Positions 8,638 through 18,129 of a stretch of 64,000 nt of DNA are shown in pieces. Below the pieces are notes generated by a model, which did not search any database, was not told where the DNA came from, and worked only from the letters and a program-made list of their open reading frames with translations. Made by a program: the position numbers and the translations under genes. Each line of letters starts with the position of its first letter. The stretch's first letter is position 1. The stretch is from Massilia sp. MS-15 (lineage in GTDB: Bacteria > Pseudomonadota > Gammaproteobacteria > Burkholderiales > Burkholderiaceae_D): the NCBI RefSeq assembly GCF_020176695.1, contig NZ_JAIWIA010000009.1:161357-225356 (forward strand). Reading direction: 5' to 3'.

Positions 8638-11016
8638 TTAAACGCCGTACGGAATCCAGACGTTCTTCACTTGGGAAGCATGCTGCAGCACGGTACGCCC
8701 GCAAGCCTGCTTCGCATCGAACCAGTCACGGCCCTTGGCGCCGCCGACCCAGGTGCGCTTGAGCGATTCACTCGATAAGCGCTCGACTTCCGCGCAGCCT
8801 TCAAGCGAACCGTCATGGCGCCACACGGCATCCACGTCCGCGTGCGAGGCCAGCGTGCGCGCCAGTTCCGAGCTAGAGCCGGTGACGATGTTCAGCGCGC
8901 CGCCCGGCAGGTCCGAGGTATCCAGCACCTGGTACAGGTCCGTGGCCGACAACGGCGCCGTTTCCGACGGCACCGCCACCACGCGGTTGCCCAGTGCCAG
9001 TGCCGGCGCGACCAGCGAGATGAAGCCCAGCAGCGGATTCTCGTTCGGGCAGATGATCCCGATCACGCCGACCGGCTCGTTCAGGGCCACCGTGATGCCG
9101 TGCATCGGCGGCTGGTGGGCCGCGCCGTCGTACTTGTCGCACCATGCGGCCCAGTAGAACAGGCGCTCGATCGACGCCTGCACCTCGCGTGCGGCGTCTT
9201 TCGCACCGGTCTGCGCGGCGATGCGCCCGGCGAATTCGTCGGCGCGGATCGCCAGGTTCTCGGCGATGTAGTACAGCACTTGCGCGCGGTTGTGCGCGGT
9301 CGCTTTCGACCAGCCGGACGCCTTGTGCGCCGCTTCCACGGCGTTGCGGATGTCCTTGCGGTTGCCTTCGCCGACATCGGCCAGGAAGGCGCCATTCGCG
9401 CCGTTGATGGCGCGGCTGTAGGCGCCGTCCGGGCGCGCCTGCTTGCCGCCGATGTACAGCTTGGCGGTGCGGTCGACGGCGAACGGGCTGCCTTCGTCAG
9501 CGGCTTTCACGCGTCCCTTCTCAGCCACGATTGGCAGTGCCGGGCGTGCGTCTTCCGCCAGCGGGGTCAGGTACTCGTACATGCCCTCCTTGCCGCCTTC
9601 GCGGCCGAAGCCCGATTCCTTGTAGCCGCCGAAGCCGCAGGCCGCGTCGAACTGGTTGGCGGTGTTGATCCATACCACGCCGGCCTTGATCTGCGGCGCC
9701 ACGTCCAGCGCCAGCGAGATCGATTCCGACCACACGCAGGCGGCCAGGCCGTACACGGTATTGTTCGCCAGCTGCACCGCTTCCGACGGCGTGCGGAAGC
9801 TCATCGCCACCAGCACCGGACCGAAGATCTCGGCCTGCGCCACGGCGGCCGAGGTCGAGGCGCCCGTGATCAGGGTCGGCAGGTACCAGGAGCCCGCGGC
9901 CGGCGCTTCGCAGCTCGGCTGCCACACGTCGCAGCCCTCGGTGCGTGCCGATTCCACCAGCGCGTGGATGCGCTGCTGCTGGACCGGATCGACCAGCGCG
10001 CCGATGTCGTTCGATTTATCGAGCGGCGAGCCAACGCGCAGGTTCTGCATGCGGGCCTTGACTTTCGCGATGAAGCGCTCGTACACCGACTCCTGTACCA
10101 GCAGGCGCGAACCGGCGCAGCAGACCTGGCCCTGGTTGAACCAGATCGAATCGACCAGGCCTTCCACGGCCGCATCCAGGTCGGCGTCGTCGAACACGAT
10201 GAAGGGCGACTTGCCGCCCAGTTCCAGCGACAGCTTTTTACCCGTGCCGGCGGTGGCTTTACGAATGATGCGGCCCACTTCGGTCGAGCCGGTGAAGGCC
10301 AGCTTGTCGATGCCCGGGTGATTCACGATCGCCTCGCCCACCGCGCCGTCGCCGGTGAGGATGTTGACCACGCCGGCCGGGACGCCGGCCTGCTGGCAGA
10401 TCTCGGCGAACAGCAGCGCGGTCAAGGGAGTGAACTCGGCGGGCTTGAACACGATGGTGTTACCGGCGGCCATCGCAGGCGCGATCTTCCATGCCAGCAT
10501 CAAGAGCGGGAAGTTCCACGGCACGATCTGGCCGACCACGCCCACGGCGCGGTAGTCGGCGAATTCTTCCGACTGCAGCGCGGCCCAGCCGGCGTGGTGG
10601 TAGAAGTGGCGCGCAGCCAGTGGCAGGTCGGCATCGCGGGTTTCGCGGATGGTCTTGCCGTTGTCCAGGGTCTCGAGCACCGCGAACAGGCGTGCGTGCT
10701 TTTGCAGCAGGCGCGCCAGCGCGTACATGATCTTCGCGCGGCCGGCGCCGCCCATGGCGACCCAGCCCGGCTGCGCGCGGCGCGCAGCCTGCACGGCGCG
10801 CTCGACGTCTTCGCCCGTCGCCTGCGTCACCTGCGCCAGCTCGGTGGCATCGGCCGGGTTGTTGGTGGCGAAGGTCGTTGCCGCTTCGCTCCACGCGCCA
10901 TCGATGAACAGTCCAAAACGGCGTCCATGCTGGTCCAGCCACGCATTCGCTTCCTTGGTGCTTTCTGGTGCGGGGCCGTAATCCATAGTCTGAAGAATCT
11001 CTTTAATAGTGGGCAT
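8638..11016 (-). CDS. Aldehyde dehydrogenase with a truncated second ALDH domain
   Basis: A 792-residue protein. Residues ~30-500 form a complete NAD(P)-dependent aldehyde dehydrogenase: the PWNFPLLMLAWKIAPA cofactor region, the catalytic Glu in LELGGKSPFIVFDDAD, and the catalytic Cys in FNQGQVCCAGSR. Residues ~520-792 restart an ALDH fold (KLYIGGKQARPDGAYSR, then PVGVIGIICPNENPLLGF) but end after the cofactor-binding part, without the Cys-bearing catalytic half. The gene lies between deoC and deoA. DeoC releases acetaldehyde, so oxidation of acetaldehyde is the most likely task, an inference from position. The second part is probably structural or regulatory. ALDH proteins near 790 residues beside deo genes are known in other proteobacteria. 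Confidence 0.88.
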   Translation of the reverse strand: MPTIKEILQTMDYGPAPESTKEANAWLDQHGRRFGLFIDGAWSEAATTFATNNPADATELAQVTQATGEDVERAVQAARRAQPGWVAMGGAGRAKIMYALARLLQKHARLFAVLETLDNGKTIRETRDADLPLAARHFYHHAGWAALQSEEFADYRAVGVVGQIVPWNFPLLMLAWKIAPAMAAGNTIVFKPAEFTPLTALLFAEICQQAGVPAGVVNILTGDGAVGEAIVNHPGIDKLAFTGSTEVGRIIRKATAGTGKKLSLELGGKSPFIVFDDADLDAAVEGLVDSIWFNQGQVCCAGSRLLVQESVYERFIAKVKARMQNLRVGSPLDKSNDIGALVDPVQQQRIHALVESARTEGCDVWQPSCEAPAAGSWYLPTLITGASTSAAVAQAEIFGPVLVAMSFRTPSEAVQLANNTVYGLAACVWSESISLALDVAPQIKAGVVWINTANQFDAACGFGGYKESGFGREGGKEGMYEYLTPLAEDARPALPIVAEKGRVKAADEGSPFAVDRTAKLYIGGKQARPDGAYSRAINGANGAFLADVGEGNRKDIRNAVEAAHKASGWSKATAHNRAQVLYYIAENLAIRADEFAGRIAAQTGAKDAAREVQASIERLFYWAAWCDKYDGAAHQPPMHGITVALNEPVGVIGIICPNENPLLGFISLVAPALALGNRVVAVPSETAPLSATDLYQVLDTSDLPGGALNIVTGSSSELARTLASHADVDAVWRHDGSLEGCAEVERLSSESLKRTWVGGAKGRDWFDAKQACGRTVLQHASQVKNVWIPYGV

Positions 11017-11034
11017 GACGAATCCGTTGCTGTT

Positions 11035-11991
11035 TTATGGTTGCGCGTGGCGGTGGGCGGCCGAGTAGTTGCCGGTCACGTAGTGGTCGAGCTGGCGTTC
11101 GATGTCGGTCATCAGGCTCGACGCACCGATGCGGAACAGGTGCGGCTGCAGCCAGTCGTTGCCGAGTTCTTCCTTCATCACGGTCAGGTACTGCAGCGCG
11201 GCCTTGGCGGTGGAGACGCCACCGGCCGGCTTGTAGCCGACCTGGAAGCCGGTCTGCTCGTAGTAGTCGCGGATCGCGCGGGTCATTACCAGCGACACCG
11301 GGATGGTCGCATTGACGCCCTCCTTGCCGGTCGAGGTCTTGATGAAATCGGCGCCGGCCATCATGCAGACCATCGAGGCCTTGGCCACGTTGTCCAGGGT
11401 GACGATGTCGCCAGTGGCGAGGATCGCCTTCACGTGGGCGTCGCCGCAAGCCTGGCGGTAGGCCAGCATTTCGTCGTACAGCGCCTGCCAGTTACCCAGC
11501 AGGACATGCTGGCGCGTGATCACGATGTCGATCTCGGTGGCGCCGGCGGCGACCGACAGCTCGATCTCGCGCAGCTTGGTTTCCATGCTCGACAGGCCGG
11601 CCGGGAAGGCGGTCGACACGGCGGCGATCGGCAGGCGGCCTTGCAGCACTTTCACGGCCGGCCCGATCATCTCGTGGTACACGCAGACGGCGCCGGTGGT
11701 GAGCGATTCCAGGCCCAGTGCCCCCATCAAATCGGCGCGCAGCGGGCGCATCGCCTTCATGCACAGGCGCTCGACGCGGCCCGGGGTGTCGTCGCCGCCC
11801 AGGGTGGTCAGGTCCATGCACTCGACGGCGCGGACCAGCCAGGCCGCCTGGTATTCCTTCTTGACGGTGCGGCGGTTCGCCAGGCTGGCGGCGCGGCGGT
11901 CGGCCGCGTTGCGGTTCACCTTGACGTGCTTGACCAGCCCGAGGTCGAGGCCGACGGCGGTGTTACGTTTGAAATCCAGGGGCTGGGTCAT
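11035..11991 (-). CDS. deoC: Deoxyribose-phosphate aldolase
   Basis: A 318-residue class I aldolase that cleaves 2-deoxyribose 5-phosphate to glyceraldehyde 3-phosphate and acetaldehyde. The Schiff-base Lys lies in GADFIKTSTGKEGVNAT; the helper residues are in EIDIVITRQH and GYKPAGGVST. It is longer than the ~250-residue E. coli enzyme because of an N-terminal extension (residues 1-~75, with KKEYQAAWLVRAVECMDLTTL), which is the long-form DeoC. The neighbouring dehydrogenase gene would deal with the acetaldehyde. Its first bases overlap the end of deoB, so the two are likely coupled. Confidence 0.95.
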   Translation of the reverse strand: MTQPLDFKRNTAVGLDLGLVKHVKVNRNAADRRAASLANRRTVKKEYQAAWLVRAVECMDLTTLGGDDTPGRVERLCMKAMRPLRADLMGALGLESLTTGAVCVYHEMIGPAVKVLQGRLPIAAVSTAFPAGLSSMETKLREIELSVAAGATEIDIVITRQHVLLGNWQALYDEMLAYRQACGDAHVKAILATGDIVTLDNVAKASMVCMMAGADFIKTSTGKEGVNATIPVSLVMTRAIRDYYEQTGFQVGYKPAGGVSTAKAALQYLTVMKEELGNDWLQPHLFRIGASSLMTDIERQLDHYVTGNYSAAHRHAQP

Positions 11992-13181
11992 AGCAGTGCG
12001 GTTCCGTTCGAAAGTGGTTTGACGCCAAGGTGCTTGGCGAGCGTTGCGCCGATATCCGAGAAGGTATTCGCGATCGGCAGTTCCTGCGGGGCGACATTCG
12101 GTCCGAAGAAGATCATCGGGATGTGCTCGCGGGTGTGGTCCGAGCCCGGCGCGGTCGGGTCGCAGCCGTGATCGGCGGTGATGACGACCAGGTCGCCGTC
12201 CTTCAGCATGGCCATGAATTCCGGCAGGCGCGCGTCCAGCTCGTGCAGCGCGTTCGCATAGCCGGCGACGTCGCGGCGGTGGCCGAAGTGCATGTCGAAG
12301 TCGACGAAGTTCACGAAAGTCAGCGACTTCGATGGCGCAGTGTCGGCCACTTCGAGCAGGCGGTCGAACAGGGCCATGTTGTCGGCGCCCTTGATCAATT
12401 GGGTCACGCCCTGCGCCGCGAAAATGTCGCTGATTTTCCCTAGAGCGATGACTTCGCCCCCTTCGTTTTTCACATGGTCCAGCAGCGTCGGCGCGGTCGG
12501 CGGCACGGCGTAGTCGTGGCGGTTGCTGGTGCGCTTGTAGTCGCCGTTGGCGCCCGTGAACGGACGCGCGATCACGCGGCCGATGTTGTAGGGCTTGACC
12601 AGCTCATAGGCCGCTTCGCAGACCTGGTACAGGCGCTCCAGGCCGAAGTGCTCTTCGTGCGCGGCGATCTGCAGCACCGAGTCGGCCGAGGTGTAGAGGA
12701 TCGGCTTGCCGCTGGCGACATGCTCGTCGCCCAGCTCGTTGATGATGGTGGTGCCGGAAGCGTGGCAGTTGCCCAGCCAGCCCGGCACCTTGGTGAGTTC
12801 CTGCAGCTTGTCGGTCAGCGCTTGAGGGAAGGACGGCACCGTCTTCGGGAAGTAGCCCCAGTCGAACAGCACCGGCACGCCGGCGATCTCCCAGTGGCCG
12901 CTCTGCGTGTCCTTGCCGGTCGACTGCTCGCGCGCGACGCCCCAGGCGCCGCTGAAACCGTCGCGCTGGCCGAAGCCCGCAGCCCATTCGCCGCTGGCCT
13001 TGTGGGCAGCGGCAGCCAGTCCGAGGCGCTCGAGGTTGGGCAGCGCCATCGGCTTGCCCTCGTTTGCGGCCCATTCTGCAATGTGGCCGAAGGTGTTGGC
13101 ACCTAGATCGCCGTACTTGTCGGCGTCGGGCAAGGCGCCCAGGCCGAACGAGTCAAGCAGGAGGATGAATGCGCGTGACAT
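11988..13181 (-). CDS. deoB: Phosphopentomutase
   Basis: A 397-residue alkaline-phosphatase-superfamily enzyme that converts (deoxy)ribose 1-phosphate to the 5-phosphate. Metal ligands and the phospho-acceptor are visible: LDSFGLGALPDADKYGD at the start, the catalytic Thr in STGKDTQSGHWEI, DMHFGHRRDVAGY, and the second metal site in ITADHGCDPTAPGSDHTREH. The length is close to E. coli DeoB (407). It overlaps deoC by four bases and lies 16 bases behind the purine nucleoside phosphorylase gene. It links the phosphorylases to DeoC. Confidence 0.96.
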   Translation of the reverse strand: MSRAFILLLDSFGLGALPDADKYGDLGANTFGHIAEWAANEGKPMALPNLERLGLAAAAHKASGEWAAGFGQRDGFSGAWGVAREQSTGKDTQSGHWEIAGVPVLFDWGYFPKTVPSFPQALTDKLQELTKVPGWLGNCHASGTTIINELGDEHVASGKPILYTSADSVLQIAAHEEHFGLERLYQVCEAAYELVKPYNIGRVIARPFTGANGDYKRTSNRHDYAVPPTAPTLLDHVKNEGGEVIALGKISDIFAAQGVTQLIKGADNMALFDRLLEVADTAPSKSLTFVNFVDFDMHFGHRRDVAGYANALHELDARLPEFMAMLKDGDLVVITADHGCDPTAPGSDHTREHIPMIFFGPNVAPQELPIANTFSDIGATLAKHLGVKPLSNGTALL

Positions 13182-13197
13182 GGAATCTCGCTTTAGA

Positions 13198-14043
13198 TTA
13201 GTTTGCTTCGCTGCGCGGGGTCGCGCCCAGGCGCTCGATGAAGGAGTGGATCAGGGTGACCAGGTCCTTGGCCGCGACGGCCGCGTACTTCAGGGTCTGC
13301 TCGTGCGACAGCGGGAACGGGGTCAGGCCCTCGGCCAGGTTGGTGATCGCCGAGATGCCGGCCACCTTCAGGCCGCAGTGGCGTGCCGAGATCACTTCCG
13401 GCACCACCGACATGCCGACCACGTCGGCGCCAAGCGCCTTGAAGGCGCGGATTTCGGCGGCCGTCTCGAAGTTCGGGCCCGGGCAGGCCAGGTACACGCC
13501 TTCGTTCAGGGTGATGCCATTCGCGGCCGCAGTTTCCTTGATCAGGGCGCGCAGCTCGGCATCGTAGGCATTGGCCATGCTGAAGAAGCGCGGACCGAAG
13601 CGCTCGTCGTTCGGGCCGGCCATCGGGCTGCCCGGCAGCAGGTTGATGTGGTCGTTCAGGACCACCACGCTGCCCGCGTCCACTTCGGGACGCAGCGAGC
13701 CGGCGGCATTCGTCACCAGCAGCATCTCGCAGCCGATCAGCTTGAAAGTGCGCACGGCGGACGTCATCACGGCGGCGCCATAGCCTTCGTAGAAGTGGCC
13801 GCGGCCCTTCATGCACACCACCGGCACGCCGGCCAGGGTACCGAGGACGAGTTCACCGGCGTGGCCGTGCACGGTGCTGATCGGGAAGCCCGGCAGGTCG
13901 GCGTAGCTGATCGATACGGCGTCAAGCATCTGCTCGGCCAGCACGCCCAGGCCCGAGCCCAGGATCAGTGCGGCGCGCGGCGTGAAACCGGGTTTGCGAG
14001 CCTTGATGACTTCTGCTGCTTCGAATGGGGTATTGCTGAACAT
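13198..14043 (-). CDS. Purine-nucleoside phosphorylase, trimeric type
   Basis: A 281-residue phosphorylase of the PNP/MTAP family that splits purine (deoxy)nucleosides into base and sugar 1-phosphate. Signatures are LILGSGLGVLAEQM (phosphate loop), the GHAGELVLG and CMKGRGHFYEGY segment, MLLVTNAAGSL, and FETAAEIRAFKALGADVVGMSVVPEV near the base site. This fits the high-molecular-weight trimeric class (XapA/PunA), not the hexameric DeoD. I took ATG 14043 because AAGGACAC lies upstream; the longer in-frame start at 14088 has no such site. It is the first gene of the operon, facing an AT-rich promoter region. Confidence 0.9.
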   Translation of the reverse strand: MFSNTPFEAAEVIKARKPGFTPRAALILGSGLGVLAEQMLDAVSISYADLPGFPISTVHGHAGELVLGTLAGVPVVCMKGRGHFYEGYGAAVMTSAVRTFKLIGCEMLLVTNAAGSLRPEVDAGSVVVLNDHINLLPGSPMAGPNDERFGPRFFSMANAYDAELRALIKETAAANGITLNEGVYLACPGPNFETAAEIRAFKALGADVVGMSVVPEVISARHCGLKVAGISAITNLAEGLTPFPLSHEQTLKYAAVAAKDLVTLIHSFIERLGATPRSEAN

Positions 14044-14239
14044 GGGTGTCCTTGTGAGCGGAATCGGGGAATGGTGAGAGGCTGGCACCGTTGTTGCTAG
14101 AGCAAGGGCACATATCAGCCGGAATATTATAACTATGCATGATGGCGAATATGTATGGCAAATACCATTTTTCTTGGCGATTTATTTCTTTAAAAAATAA
14201 ATTACGCGTTGTATCGTTGAGCCGGGTCAAACAACAGGA

Positions 14240-14290
14240 CAAACAGTTTGACTCTGACCAAACATTTGTCTAGCATATGCAAACATTTGT
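14240..14290. promoter_or_regulatory. Three CAAACA-TTTG repeats, candidate operator
   Basis: In the AT-rich divergent spacer there are three like elements: CAAACAGTTTG (14240-14250, a palindrome), CAAACATTTGT (14259-14269) and an identical CAAACATTTGT (14280-14290). Start-to-start spacing is 19 and 21 bases, about two helical turns, so a protein could bind one face of the DNA. The last copy ends 29 bases before the GTG of the HTH-PfkB gene. It may control that gene, the nucleoside operon on the other side, or both. Confidence 0.6.
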
Positions 14291-14319
14291 TTTAACCACC
14301 AGCTTTTCAGCGAGCCACC

Positions 14320-15462
14320 GTGACCGACCAGCCCAAGAAGGAACAGTTGTACGAGCTCATCCGCGGGAATCCCTTCATTTCCCAGCAGGAGCTTGCCACC
14401 CAGCTCGGGCTGTCGCGCTCTGCCGTGGCCAACTACATCGCCACGCTGGTGCGCGAGCGCCGCATCCTGGGGCGCGCCTATGTGCTGCCCGACCAGCGCC
14501 CGATCCTGTGCATCGGCGCGTCCAACCTGGACCGCAAGCTGCGCACCACCGCCAGGCTGGCGCTCGGCACCTCGAATCCGGCCACCCTGGAGGAATCCTT
14601 TGGCGGCGTGGCCCGCAACATCGCCGAAAACCTGGCGCGCCTGGGCACACCGACCGCCCTGGTCACGGCAGTGGGCGGCGACGCGTCCGGACGCGCCCTG
14701 CTCGCCCACGCCGAGGAAGCCGGCATCGACACGCGCGGCGCCCTGCGCCTGGACGGCGCCAGCAGCGGCACCTACACGGCGGTGCTCGACCAGGATGGCG
14801 AAATGGTACTGGCCCTGGCCGACATGGCGCTCAACGAACGGCTCGACCCGGCCTTCCTGGCCACGCGCCAGCAGCAGCGCGCCGGCGCCGCGCTGATCGT
14901 GGCCGACCTGAACCTGCCCTCCGAGAGCATCGCGGCCCTGCTGGAGGACGCGCAGCGCGATGGCGTCCCGCTGGTGCTGGTGGCGGTATCGGAACCGAAG
15001 ATGGGGCGCCTGCCGCGCGCCCTGCCCGGCCTGCGCCTGTTGATCCTGAACGAAGGCGAACTGGCGGCGCGCGCCGGCCGCGCGCTGGACGGCGAAGACG
15101 GGCTCGGCGCGGCGTGCCGCGAACTGCAGGCCCAGGGCGTGCAGGACATCATCGTCACGCGTGGCGCGCGCGGCGTGCTCTATACCTGCGCCACCGCTCC
15201 GTCCGGCCTGGCGCGCCTCGATGCGCCAGCAGCCCGGGTGGTCGACGTGACCGGCGCCGGCGATGCCTTTGCGGCCGCCGTTTGCTGGTCGCTGTACACC
15301 AGTAACAACGACGGCGGCGAGCTTGCCCTGGCCTGCCGGCGCGGCCTGCAGCTCTCCAGCCTGACCATCGGCTGCGCGCAGACCGTGTTCCCGGCGCTCA
15401 CCCCCGGCCACCTCGATGGCCCGGCCCCGGCTATTCCTTACAACGACTCCAACCTGGACTGA
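14320..15462 (+). CDS. PfkB-family sugar kinase with N-terminal HTH (PsuK/YeiI-like)
   Basis: A 380-residue protein. Residues ~5-55 form a winged helix-turn-helix (NPFISQQELATQLGLSRSAV, then NYIATLVRERRILGRAYVL). Residues ~63-370 are a ribokinase/PfkB kinase: the SFGGVARNIAENLARLG signature and VVDVTGAGDAFAAAV with the catalytic Asp. The next gene is psuG, so the most likely substrate is pseudouridine, giving pseudouridine 5'-phosphate. E. coli PsuK lacks the HTH, whereas E. coli YeiI has one, so another nucleoside is possible. The start is a GTG; no better site is seen. The HTH suggests it may also act at the repeats just upstream. Confidence 0.88.
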   Translation: MTDQPKKEQLYELIRGNPFISQQELATQLGLSRSAVANYIATLVRERRILGRAYVLPDQRPILCIGASNLDRKLRTTARLALGTSNPATLEESFGGVARNIAENLARLGTPTALVTAVGGDASGRALLAHAEEAGIDTRGALRLDGASSGTYTAVLDQDGEMVLALADMALNERLDPAFLATRQQQRAGAALIVADLNLPSESIAALLEDAQRDGVPLVLVAVSEPKMGRLPRALPGLRLLILNEGELAARAGRALDGEDGLGAACRELQAQGVQDIIVTRGARGVLYTCATAPSGLARLDAPAARVVDVTGAGDAFAAAVCWSLYTSNNDGGELALACRRGLQLSSLTIGCAQTVFPALTPGHLDGPAPAIPYNDSNLD

Positions 15463-15466
15463 AACC

Positions 15467-16387
<921 letters not shown>

Positions 16388-16400
16388 ACCCCTGCCCGCC

Positions 16401-17321
16401 ATGTCGATCGACCTGAAACAGCTGCGCTACTTCCTGGCGGTGGCCGAGGAAAAAAGCTTCTCGCGCGCCGCCGAGCGGCTGCACATCTCGCAGCCGCCGC
16501 TGAGCCAGCAGATCATGAAGCTCGAAGCCGAACTCGGGGTGCGCCTGTTTACCCGCACCACGCGCAGCTTCGAACTGACGGTGGCCGGCAAGGCGCTGAT
16601 GGCGGAAGCGGCCGAGCTGCTGGCGCGGATGCGCATGACGATCGACACCATCCGCCAGATCGACCGCGGCGAAGTCGGGCGCCTGCGGGTCGGCATCGTC
16701 GGCTCGGCCATGTGGGGCCCGATTCCGGCCCTGCTGGAACAGTTCCAGAGCCAGTATCCGCGCGTGACCTGGACCATCCATGAGCTGGGCCCGAACGACC
16801 AGTGGGAAGCGCTGCGCGCGCGCCAGATCGACATCGGCTTCTGGCGCGAGCCGCGCATCGACGCCGACGTGCTGAAGCAGGCCAAGCTGCGCCAGGACCT
16901 GTGCTTCCGCGAGAATGTGTGCGTGGCGATCAACGAAAAGCATCCGCTCGCCGCGCAGGAGGCCATCGAACTGGCCGATATCGCGCACGAGCCGATGCTG
17001 ACCCTGCACCTGGACCAGTCGGCCGAACCGCGCTACCTGATCCAGTGCTGCGTCAACGCCGGCTTCCAGCCGACCATCTTCCAGGAAGCGGCCGAGCCAC
17101 AGACCCTGCTGGCCATGGTCGGCGCCGGCCTCGGCGTGGCCCTGCTGCCGCAGACCACCAGCCGCATCGGCTGGCCCGGGGTGCGCTTCCTGCCGATCCG
17201 CAGCAACCCGCCCTCGGCCAACCTGTACATCGCCTATCCGGTGGAGGGCGATGCGCCGGTGGTGCGCGCCTTCCTGAACATGCTGGCGCCGGAAGAAGAC
17301 CGCGACCTCACTGGCGCCTGA
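16401..17321 (+). CDS. LysR-family transcriptional regulator
   Basis: A 306-residue regulator. The N-terminal winged HTH is typical (MSIDLKQLRYFLAVAEEKSF, then RAAERLHISQPPLSQQIMKLE), followed by a linker helix and a substrate-binding domain of the CatR/BenM-like group (LRVGIVGSAMWGPIPALLEQF, near 95-115). It starts 14 bases after psuG in the same direction. That could mean control of psuG and its kinase, but the effector cannot be read from the sequence. Its 3' end overlaps a small minus-strand gene by 14 bases. Confidence 0.92.
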   Translation: MSIDLKQLRYFLAVAEEKSFSRAAERLHISQPPLSQQIMKLEAELGVRLFTRTTRSFELTVAGKALMAEAAELLARMRMTIDTIRQIDRGEVGRLRVGIVGSAMWGPIPALLEQFQSQYPRVTWTIHELGPNDQWEALRARQIDIGFWREPRIDADVLKQAKLRQDLCFRENVCVAINEKHPLAAQEAIELADIAHEPMLTLHLDQSAEPRYLIQCCVNAGFQPTIFQEAAEPQTLLAMVGAGLGVALLPQTTSRIGWPGVRFLPIRSNPPSANLYIAYPVEGDAPVVRAFLNMLAPEEDRDLTGA

Positions 17322-17517
17322 TCTCCACCGCCACCGTGCTGAGCGAGGCGATCTGGTGGCGCCGGTCGGCCGGACGGGTCAGCACCCGCACCGCGACCGC
17401 CAGCGGCACGCCCAGCCGCGCCAGTCCGGTGGCGGCATGCGAACGTCCCTCGCTGGCAGCCTCGTGGATGGCGGCGTCGATCAGCAGGGCGGTTTTGTAG
17501 TCGGTACGGCGGTCCAT
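17308..17517 (-). CDS. Small hypothetical protein
   Basis: A 69-residue protein (MDRRTDYKTALLIDAAIHEA, followed by an Ala-rich helix and RPADRRHQ). It has no signal peptide or membrane segment. It looks like a real small gene because it fills a gap between two genes and has a regular amphipathic character, but no family is recognised. It converges with the LysR gene and overlaps its end slightly. Confidence 0.5.
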   Translation of the reverse strand: MDRRTDYKTALLIDAAIHEAASEGRSHAATGLARLGVPLAVAVRVLTRPADRRHQIASLSTVAVEIRRQ

Positions 17518-17721
17518 TGATTCATCCTAACACCCGCCCCTGCACCTTCCAAGGCCACCGTATTTCAATAAAATCGATCAGCTAATCGGCCTCGATAAAT
17601 TTTGCTGTAAAGGCAATCTTTTCTTTATTCTGCGTTACTTCGCGCACCGTTCTCATCCACCCATTGGTGCACACTCTTGTCAAAAGATGAATAACCTGAA
17701 CCCTTTTACAAGGAGCACACC

Positions 17722-18129
17722 ATGAAAACCACCGCAACCATTTCCGCCCTGATGCTGGCTGTCGCCGTGATGGCCACCGGCTGCAAGAAAGCCGACGACA
17801 ACCCGAACATGGGCCCGGCCCAGGAAGCAGGCGCAGCCGTCGACAACGCCGCCGCGAACGCCGCCCAGGAAACCCGTGAAGCTGCGCAGAATGTCGAGAA
17901 CGCGACCGAAAACGCCGCCGCACGCGTGGACGCCGCCGCCGACCGCGCTGGCGAAAACATCGAGCAGGCCGCCGACAAGGCCGGCCAGAACATGCGCGAA
18001 GCCGGCGCCGAGATCAAGCAGGAAACCAAGGAAGCCGCCGCCGAGGTGCGTGAAGCGTCGGACAAGGTGGGCGACAAGACCGGCGCCGCGCTGGAACGCG
18101 CCGGCGAGAAGCTGCAAGAGAAGCGCTGA
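17722..18129 (+). CDS. Ala-rich helical lipoprotein, LEA-like repeats
   Basis: A 135-residue lipoprotein. The signal peptide ends in a lipobox (VMATGC, Cys20), so the mature protein is lipid-anchored. The rest is a run of 11-residue-like helical units rich in Ala, Glu and Asn (NAAQETREAAQNVENATENA, DRAGENIEQAADKAGQNMRE, DKVGDKTGAALERAGEKLQ). It resembles late-embryogenesis-abundant and apolipoprotein-like helices that protect proteins or membranes under stress. An AAGGAG site precedes the ATG. The last 116 bases are overlapped on the other strand by the pyroglutamyl-peptidase frame. Its actual role is unproven. Confidence 0.8.
   Translation: MKTTATISALMLAVAVMATGCKKADDNPNMGPAQEAGAAVDNAAANAAQETREAAQNVENATENAAARVDAAADRAGENIEQAADKAGQNMREAGAEIKQETKEAAAEVREASDKVGDKTGAALERAGEKLQEKR

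Noticed and set aside
8815..12171. A plus-strand open frame of 1118 codons across the dehydrogenase and deoC genes.
   Set aside because: It is the shadow of high-GC genes on the other strand; composition (Arg, His, Gly and Ala blocks) fits no protein, and the minus-strand genes carry clear catalytic motifs.
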